Source of the DNA: Sporodiniella umbellata
Taxonomy: Eukaryota > Mucoromycota > Mucoromycetes > Mucorales > Rhizopodaceae
Reading direction: 5' to 3'
DNA length: 64,000 nt
Assembly: GCA_025677835.1 (NCBI GenBank)
Contig: JAIXMR010000037.1
Location: 124,001 to 188,000, forward strand
The notes below the pieces were generated by a model, which was given only the letters and a program-made list of their open reading frames with translations, had not been told where the DNA came from and made no database searches. A program made the translations under genes and the position numbers. Below, in pieces: positions 56,455 through 64,000 of this stretch (the first letter of the stretch is position 1; every line of letters starts with the position of its first letter).

Positions 56455-58271
56455 TTAAGAGGGTTGGAATAGGTGGTGATGAACGAGATAATCTTGCAGT
56501 AGGGATTTCATGTGAGTAAAAATGGAGGTGATGTGTGTGGTGGGGGTATGTTGTTCTGGCGGGACAGGGTAGGATAACGTACGATGATCGATACCCAGTT
56601 GATCTTGAAGAATAGGCGATAGGACAAGGATATTTGACTTTGCCTTTGTTTGAATGGTCAAGTCAGGGGATCGTACGAGCAGATGAAGAATGTCAAGTGT
56701 GGTGGCCAGCCATCGTATCTCAAACAGACACGGCGCGACCCGTGCCATCCGGGCATAGATTTGAGTGGCGGTATCGGCACACATGGACGCCATCTCCAAC
56801 GCGCGGTCACCTCCCAGACGGGCACCGTAAGCCATCACTGGTGCCTGGGGTGACTGCATGATCTTGGTCTGTAAACTAAGCCAGTACACATAGTAGGCCG
56901 CATTCACACGCAACACAAAACCAGCGCACGCGGAGGAATCGATATGCGAGTAAGCAAACGGCCCAGCCCCCAGGCGAAGATGAGGCGCGAGAGAATGCCA
57001 GATATCGATCAAGGCCTGCTCTACCTGGACTACGGTCGAGGACGCAATCGAGCCCAAGCGGCCTGAAAACAGATGAAAGAGGGTGACTTCGTGAGGCGAG
57101 ATGGACCGGGAGAGCGTCATGAGTTTGTTGAGGAACTGAAAACATTGGAGCGAGTCGTGATAGAGGGTGTGTTCCCCCTCGCACGCCAGTGCTTTCGGCA
57201 CCAGATCGATATGATACACCGTATGGCCGTAACAGCCTGCATCATCGTCTTGGGATTGCACAAGCACGTATTCCAGATAACGTGCCAAATAGAACGTACG
57301 CGCCCGGACCTGCTCTTGTACCCCGTCCGTCCCGGGCGCCATCCGCCGGATCATGTTCCAGCACAAACTCCCGTACACCCTCGCCTCCCCTCCGCGAAAC
57401 GCATAGATACTGGCAAGCGACATGAGCAAAAGCGCACTGCAGGTTTCTGCCGTCGCGTCTTCTTCAAACAGACATTCCTCCAGTTTTTCACGCGCGGCCG
57501 CACGACAGGCCAACGTCAACGCGGTTCGGCTGTAATGGTAGCCGCTGAGATCCGTATGGGCACAAGGCCCACTGCCTGCAAGATAAGACACGACCAACGT
57601 CAACAGATGTTCAGGTGCACGCACCAGCCGGGGACGATAGATGGCAATCGGCAGGATGGGCACCAGAAGCGCATAACAATCAAAAAAACTTTCTACCATC
57701 TGCAACTTGAACGATGCCCATTCCTTCAAGAAACCTGGGCTGTCTTCAACCACCCGTGTGGGTCGTGCACGCGCCATGGCTCCAAACAGCGTTCGAAACA
57801 CTGCATCTACTTTCATTCTCGGAAAAGTAACGCTCAGGGCGCGTACACCGCCCGTACCAGAACAGGGCCTCGGCACACTTTCCTGCAGTTGAAAGAATCT
57901 CTGCCCTTCTCTTAAAAACCGTTCGAGTTCCGACAGTGACCGGATCGAGGTCTCAATTTGAATCTGTTGGCCTTCTTTGGTGACCGCTAACGTCCATGGC
58001 CTATGCACTTGACAGCCGCTCTCTCCACATTCGGTACAGCCCAAGACCGATTTCAAACGGGAAAGTTCCACTCTCAGCGCTTGTTCTTGCCGTCCAAGAG
58101 CCCACACCGCCGTCAGTAGTTGGTTTTGTTGACTCACACTCACCGTCCCTTTGTTCTTTACCGGTTTCTCACTCCTTTTAAAAACACACTCTATCTTGGC
58201 TCGCTGACAACGATCGCATCTTTTTTCTTCAGTACTGATGCACCGTCTTCGATGTTTTCGACAATGTTCAC
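56455..58271 (-). CDS. Zn(II)2Cys6 transcription factor, GC-rich; first exon unresolved
   Basis: The main exon (58271 down to a TAA at 56455) codes about 605 residues. It enters with CEHCRKHRRRC if the preceding exon ends in T, then ISTEEKRCDRCQRAKIEC; this completes C-x2-C-x6-C-x7-C-x2-C-x6-C, the binuclear zinc cluster. A short coiled segment follows (LLTAVWALGRQEQALRVELS RLKSVL type), then a long helical region with features of the fungal-specific middle domain (SFFDCYALLVPILPIAIYRP, LTLVVSYLAGSGPCAH, ARTFYLARYLEYVLVQSQDD). The exon is strikingly rich in G and C compared with the window, with Arg, Ala and Val in place of Lys and Ile. The acceptor AG is at 58273-58272; the 5' exon with the start codon was not found in 58280-58470, where T and A runs dominate. 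Confidence 0.85.
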
Positions 58272-58535
58272 CTAATCGTCCAACAATCAGCAAAAAAAAA
58301 AAAAAAAAAAAAAGTCAATTAAAACTAATGTCAATCCAACTCTTGTCACTTGTTTTTTTTTTTTGTATATAAACGCACATGGACTATTTCTTTGTTTTGT
58401 TTCTTTCATACAGAAAAAAAAAAAAAAGAGCAGCCAAAGAAGAAGAAAAAGAAAAGTTGATTGAAAATTGACATTCTCTCACTCTACGCATGATTGGCTG
58501 GACGGCTCAAAACAAAACAATTTAACCGAATCTTT

Positions 58536-58568
<33 letters not shown>

Positions 58569-58620
58569 GGGGATTAGCACGGCTAGAGACATGCTACGCG
58601 TAAAAAAAAAAAAAACAGGC

Positions 58621-59755
58621 TTATTCTCCACCCTGAGAATCCCACGCGACGGATAGGTGAGAGGATACAACGATACGTGAGACTGAACTATGACTGGGGG
58701 TGAAACGGTGCAGGATAGAGTCAAGTATGGGCACAAGATCTACCCAGCGAAAGACTTTGATGGCTTTTTCCCTGTTTCTTGGTTTTGGTTGTGTATAACG
58801 CATGATCTGCCTAAAATAAGGTGCAGTCCAAGGCCAGTGTTGGCTGATGGTGTCGGGTCTAAATTTCTGTAGGTTACGCCTGATCCGGTTTCTTTCTTGA
58901 TCCGTAAAGACAACGCCGATCAAGAACTCCATCAGGCAGAGACAGTCTACCGAGGTCAGGTAAGGTTCTCCTTTGCTCTCCCAGTAAATACAGGAAAGTA
59001 CAAAGTCGATCGTTGTCTCACCTGCCTGTTTGGCTCTGTACACGTTGCATCGGACAGTGACAGACTGTGTGCCTTGCTGGATCTTCCAGAATTGAACCAA
59101 ACGTCGACCGACGCTTTGTTCTTGTTCCGTCCAATCCTGGATCATCAGCAGAGGATCTGACGCCCAGTCGATACGCGGGCAATGGACTACGCGCCCCAGC
59201 CGCTTTCTTTCTTCTGCCTGCGCCTGGGTTTCCCGGACAGGGGGAGTGATAAGCTCAGGAGGGGAGGGCAAAAGTGTCTGCGGAACTCTGACCTCACGTC
59301 GTGTTGAATAACCATCTATCTATCTATCTATCTATCTATCCTTATTCTTGCCTAGACGCTCACTCACACAGTTTACCTGAAAGGTCATCCTCATCATTCA
59401 GTGTGCCAACACACCAGCGGTCCAGCACAGCCCATTCTTTACCTAAAAGAACAAGATAGATCGGTACTTGTCTACAGCCCAAGTCGGCTGGAATACAGGC
59501 ATGGAAACAAAGCCTGCCTGCTTCTGGATGGAGATAACACTCGGTAGGCACAATGTACGAGTCCAGTGCGATTCGAATCAGTGTAGTGTCCAGCGTAGGA
59601 AGCGTTGTGTACACGCTGATCGTATCTTTTTTTCTTTGATAATCCAAAATACGAGGCATTTCCTCCAAACATAACCCACCGTGGTGTTGGTCAGTATTCA
59701 AACCTAGGCTTTCTCTTTAACTACCGAAAATAAAAGGCGGCTTACCTTGTAACAT
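58621..59755 (-). CDS. DUF7082-domain regulator (medusa-like)
   Basis: Three exons: 59746-59755 (ATG TTA CAA G), 59377-59703, 58621-59285; the join gives 333 residues, MLQGLNTDQHHGG... . The middle exon encodes an immunoglobulin/beta-rich-looking segment (ISVYTTLPTLDTTLIRIALD, LCFHACIPADLGCRQVPIYL). The last exon carries SVDCLCLMEFLIGVVFTDQE, RNRIRRNLQKFRPDTIS and MRYTQPKPRNREKAIKVFRW, which match the conserved core of DUF7082 (RNRIRRNL...NPKPRNIEK..VF.W), a domain found in fungal developmental regulators of the MedA kind. DNA binding and targets are inference. Intron 2 contains a (CTAT)n microsatellite. Unlike typical MedA proteins this one is short, so it may be a compact early-diverging form. 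Confidence 0.8.
59314..59341. repeat. (CTAT)n microsatellite inside an intron
   Basis: Seven tetranucleotide units lie in the second intron of the DUF7082 gene, between its donor (59376) and acceptor (59286). Confidence 0.9.
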
Positions 59756-59822
59756 TCAAGAAAAAAAAAAGGTAAATAAAATAAAACAATCACCATCGAT
59801 CTGTCAAAATAAATAAATAAAT

Positions 59823-59857
<35 letters not shown>

Positions 59858-59993
59858 GATTCTTCTGGGAACAATAAAAAAAAAACAGCAGAGATTGCCT
59901 TTCTCTCTTTGAATAATTCAGACTCAATATCATAACGTTCAACGCATGGTCGTACACGGTTGAATAGGTAGAATAGGTAACTGGAAGAAAATT

Positions 59994-60042
<49 letters not shown>

Positions 60043-61300
60043 ATCTCTACACCGTCGGAGCATAGAATCCTCTCGGGTTGAATGCAAACCCGAGTTTTCA
60101 ACTGGATGGCTTACGATCCAGAGCTTTTATTCACCTTTGATACGCATGTATCTAAACAACAACAAAAATAGAGCATGTCAAGCCACTTTGCCATCCTCTT
60201 TGTTCATCATCCGAAAGATATCTTTATGGTTACCACGCACACGTTGATTTAGATTTCAAACTTTTTGAACAATCACTAAAATGGCTGTATTTATAACTCT
60301 GTCCTTTATTTTAGAAGCAAGCGCAGTTTGGATGTGCAGCCTGTCCTACCCACGGCTTCGGACTCTTGCCTTTTTTTAACTCTTGTTAGGTTCGCTTCTT
60401 TTTTCTAATGAAATTGGAACATGAATAGAAAATTAGGAAATTAATAGGCAATCGTTTCTTAACCCTCTTCTAACACTACAAATCATTCTCTCACCAGAAC
60501 TCAATTGTATGAAATTGCCTTAGCTTGGGTAAACTCTATGTCTCTCTCGCCAAACGTAAATCATTTGAGTGTGAAGTCTATCTTATCCTAAGCCCACTTG
60601 GTCCTCTGAACGATCTGTGTATCGCCATCACCTACATCTATCGGTAGCTCACATCCAATTACTCTGCACAAATATCCATCCAGTTTAACAAAAAAAAAAA
60701 AAAATATCAGACTCAACCAATCCATGCAAACGATACTTGTGTATTCAAAACAAAACAAAAAATGACAAAGAGCCATAGTGAACCCCGAAAAAGGCTTAAG
60801 GAACTTGTGAAATACCATCCAATCATCGAGCTCTAAATTTTTCCCTCACACTTGGGTCATCTCAAGGCCGTGCGTTCACGGAGAGTCCAACTCTTTTGAA
60901 AACTCCGCCCATAAGCGATCGGGAGTAGAGATTTTTTTTTTAAAAAAGTAGTTCAAGAACAATCATGAGCGTTCTTTCACTGAAAAGAGGATCAAGCTCA
61001 CCTTTCGAAAAGATTCAAAAAAAAAAAGTGACTCTACATCAAGTTTAGAAAAACACTCAAAAAAAAAATCTTTTTTTTTGGTGGAAGGTCTTACTAGGCC
61101 TGATCCGTTATTTCTCCGAAAACACAACATTTCAATAGGTTCAACTACGCGATTTTCTTATTTCAATATGTGTGTGTGTGTGTGCATCCCTCTCTCTCTC
61201 TCTCTCTCTCTTTTTTTTTTTCTTTCTTTTTCTGTATGAAAAAGAATAAAAAAAAAAAAGGCTACTACTATCATTCCACGAAAAGTATACTTGAAATCAA
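59756..61300. other. Divergent promoter interval, repeat-rich
   Basis: Between the DUF7082 gene and the P5 ATPase. An A29 tract near 59828-59855, a (CT)n repeat at 59995-60036, T10A6 at 60932-60947, a (TG)n/(CT)n pair at 61169-61211. No supported gene; frames of 80-120 codons here are repeat-encoded. Confidence 0.5.
59995..60036. repeat. (CT)21 microsatellite
   Basis: A perfect 42-base dinucleotide run, upstream of the DUF7082 start on its opposite strand. Confidence 0.9.
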
Positions 61301-63577
61301 ATGAAAAACATCCTATTTGTCCTATGTTATCTACCATGGGTACTTGCTTTACCCAAATTTAATCTAGGTAATCAAGCCAAACGTTGTGTATGTAATAGCT
61401 GACATACCATCTAGTGAACGACCATTTCTATAACGGAACGCAATGTCCAAGTATACAACAGAACGTAGCATGTCCTCTCCTGTGCGTAGATGACCTATCG
61501 TTTTGCCCAACCTCTGTCAATCCAAGTTCATGCGGAGCGGAAAAGACGTTGTGTATGGACGGTGTCTGTCGAGAGCAATGTTCTCCCAGTTTAAAATCTC
61601 CCTGTGCCTGTCGTTCCTCCCCTTCCCGTAGAGCCTGTAGAGCGATACGAACGGATATTTTCAACTATCATCCAGAAAACGCTACGGCTCAAACGTACGC
61701 TTCTTGTTCCTATGCAATGCAGATGAACCAAACCTTAATTTCCACTTGGCTTACTCCAAACGATCCAATCCTATGGAACGTCTGTCCTACACCGGTGGAT
61801 ATCCTTTTCCCTCTAAGCGCTTCTTGGGTCATTGCTTATTTATCTGCTCATCTTGGCTTTTTGACTCTCTGGTCTCTTTGGTTACTTTACAAATTCATGC
61901 GAGAAAAGGTAATTCCACACCCCCTTTTTTTTTTTTTTCGGTTTCTTAACCCCGTCATGTTGGTTACAGAATCATTCAAAAACACAGCATCATCCTTCCC
62001 TTTCAGATGAAATGATTGAAAAGATCATAGAGAATCAAGTGGACAGTAACTCAGAATGGATACAGACAGGTTACCGGAAAGATTGGATTGGAAATTTTAT
62101 GATTTTTTATATGACATGCCTTTCGATTTTTTGGATGATTGTTTTATTGGTTTTATCATTGGATTATTATGGTTATGTGAGTAGTGTGTTTTGTCAAGTG
62201 GTTTATCTCACCCTCGCTTTGTTTTTAGGTCAACGGGATTCCTTTTGGCTTGTTCTATGAGTCCTATGATCTATCGAGTAAAGCGTTTTGTTTGGCTTGG
62301 TTTCTATCGACAAGTGGGTATTTGGTCATCAATCTGGCCAGAGCCAAGATACGCAACCACTTTCGGATCCGGGTGGGATTAGAGTCAAGTGATTATGTAC
62401 AAATACAGCGCATCTACCAACATTCAACTCAATCCCAATGGTCTCGATTGGAAACCCTGATTCGCCAACGCTTTGGATTCGATCGTATCACCGCCACAGT
62501 GCCTGTGTTAAAAGATCTTCAAAACCACAAATACTTTGAGTTTCAATCCACTCGTTATACCCTCCATCAAGCTCAGTTTGTTCCTGCAAAAATAAGAATC
62601 TCTCAGAATCCATCCAGTCTGGTCCAGATGAAAGGCTTGGAAACTAACGTTGCCAAACAAAGGTTAGAAAAGATGGGCCCCAACTTTATAAGTGTTCACG
62701 TACCCAGTTTCCTCGAAGGCTGTTGGCAAGAGTAACCTAGATTATACTTTTCTTGTTTTCGCGTACTGACTTGCTTTAGGTTGACTGGTTTTTTTTACAT
62801 CTATCAGCTTATGATACTCTGGTGTTACTTTTATTTGGCTTACTGGCAGATCGGTATCTCCGATACCTGTGTCATTCTTCTTGCAGCCATCATCAAGGTA
62901 GTTGTGCGTCTTCGATCAGAAAAACGAGTCAAGAAAATGGCTGAACACGTAGATAATTGTGAAGTCTTTCGTGATGAGAAATGGCAGACAGTATCCACAG
63001 CAGAGCTTGTGCCTGGAGATCTTGTGAAAATAACCTCCCATCTCATTATACCCGCTGACATGGTGGTTTTAAAAGGTGATACGGTGATTGATGAAAGTTC
63101 TCTGACTGGTAGACAAAAAAAAAAAAAAAAAAAAAAAAAACTCAGGCGTACCCTCTTTTTTTTTTTTTTTTCAAGGGGAACCGTTACCTGTTAGAAAATT
63201 TGCTTTACGTGCAGACGCTCCAGGTCCTTTTGATTCTTCTTTTAAATCAAATAGTTTATTTGCTGGAACTACAGTCAAGCAGGCATCGGATGCTACTGCT
63301 TTGGTATTAAAGACAAGAACAGATACCGATAAAGGACAGCTCGTCCAAAGAATCTTGTTTCCTGAGCCTGTATCTTTTGTTTTCCAAGAACAACTCAAAA
63401 TCGTATTCTGTTTACTCTTGGTCTGGGCTATTGTTTTACTTGTCTTTGGGATTTGGTGGTTAGGGGGTACGGGCATGACAGCTTGGTTCTATGGTACTAT
63501 ATGTGCTGCTCAGGTCATGAATCCTTTGTTACCAGGTAACTGCTTTTTCTCTTGAGGAAAACACCAAGCTAATCGCT

Positions 63578-63621
<44 letters not shown>

Positions 63622-64000
63622 TGATAAAGCAATTCTGGTGGTGGGACAATCGATTGCGTCCAACAGACTACGCAAACTTTCCGTGTTTTGTGTTGATTTA
63701 CCAAGAATCTTGATGGCGGGCAAGGTGCAAGTGTTTTGTTTTGACAAGACGGGCACATTGACCAGAGAGGGACTTGAGTATCATGGCGTGTACCCTATTA
63801 GAGATAGAGCACTGGGCACTTTCACTGACTATGAGGCTTTACCATGGACGCTCAAGCTAGGTTTGGCTGCCTGTCATTCAGTGACGCAAGTCGAAGGCCA
63901 GTACATTGGTAACCCGGTGGATATCGTTTTGTTTGAAACCACGGGTGCACAACTGGCTGGCCCTCACAGTATCGTACTAGAGCACACATCGATCAAAGTC
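61301..64000 (+). CDS. P5-type ATPase with Cys-rich N-terminus (3' truncated by window)
   Basis: Exons: 61301-61367, 61415-61908, 61970-62176, 62229-62731, 62780-63108, 63176-63535, 63630-64000 and on; 777 codons are inside the window with all phases continuous. A signal peptide (MKNILFVLCYLPWVLALPKF) leads into a lumenal domain with 13 Cys (CPSIQQNVACPLLC, CGAEKTLCMDGVCREQC, CACRSSPSRRAC) before the first TM (WVIAYLSAHLGFLTLWSLWL). Then P-type ATPase landmarks: GDLVKITSHLIIPADMVVLK, DESSLTGEPLPVRK (actuator TGE), AGTTVKQAS, TM4 with NPLLP (63520-63534), SVFCVDLPRILMAGKVQVFC and FDKTGTLT with the phosphorylated Asp at 63743-63745. The CxDxPRI..AGK block is typical of P5 pumps (ER or vacuolar, dislocase or polyamine transport). 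The usual P5A and P5B TM4 motifs are PPELP and PPALP; this one differs. Substrate is unknown. Confidence 0.92.

Noticed and set aside
57073..57915. A 280-codon plus-strand frame
   Set aside because: It is the shadow of the GC-rich Zn2Cys6 exon; the minus-strand frame has the zinc cluster and is longer.
59704..60101. Two minus-strand frames of 103-127 codons
   Set aside because: They are encoded by the (CT)n and poly-A/T repeats (runs of RE and F).
1..64000. CRISPR arrays, rRNA genes, prophage or bacterial operons
   Set aside because: No direct-repeat arrays with spacers, no rRNA-like sequence, and gene structure is clearly eukaryotic.

Overview
This window is nuclear DNA from a fungus. The genes are split by short GT-AG introns, mostly about 40-90 bases. 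Several families are fungal (copper-fist, Rua1-type and DUF7082 regulators, Boi-type SH3-SAM-PH protein, Sel1-repeat protein, thaumatin-like protein). AT-rich intergenic DNA, abundant poly-A/T runs, micro-exons and a BLOC1S1 homologue fit an early-diverging Mucoromycota lineage such as Mucorales. That placement is inference; the species was not identified.

Left part (1-31.6 kb): the 3' end of an unknown gene; CTU2/NCS2 (tRNA thiolation) on the minus strand; a Tyr/Arg-rich hypothetical protein; a decayed Tc1/mariner-type transposase; a small hypothetical gene; about 5.4 kb with no supportable gene; a copper-fist transcription factor; a secreted thaumatin-like protein; an SH3-SAM-PH polarity protein; ribosomal protein eL38; a Vps68/TMEM50 protein; short-form RNase Z; BLOC1S1; PRMT5; and Nop56.

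Middle (32-45 kb): ribosomal protein uL11, a membrane-anchored gamma-glutamyltranspeptidase, the catalytic subunit of DNA polymerase alpha (apparently with a short N-terminus), and a mucin-like single-pass surface protein.

Right part (45-64 kb): a very large Sel1-repeat protein that I assemble from five exons (1603 codons) rather than two tandem genes; PIG-C/GPI2 of GPI-anchor synthesis; a Rua1-like regulator, a GC-rich Zn2Cys6 regulator and a DUF7082 regulator, all on the minus strand; and the 5' part of a divergent P5-type ATPase with a secreted-type Cys-rich N-terminus, running off the window end. From about 47 kb onward very long homopolymer tracts (25-40 bases) become frequent and coding sequence is visibly more GC-rich.

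The genes are ordinary nuclear housekeeping genes and do not form an operon-like system. The most unusual signals are structural: introns that start with a long A run and end with a long T run, a family of T(n)A(n) palindromes, start codons alone on their own coding exon, tiny terminal exons, and a P5 ATPase whose TM4 motif (NPLLP) departs from the usual P5 signatures. Exon joins were made by hand from reading-frame continuity and splice consensus; totals given are the sums of those joins.
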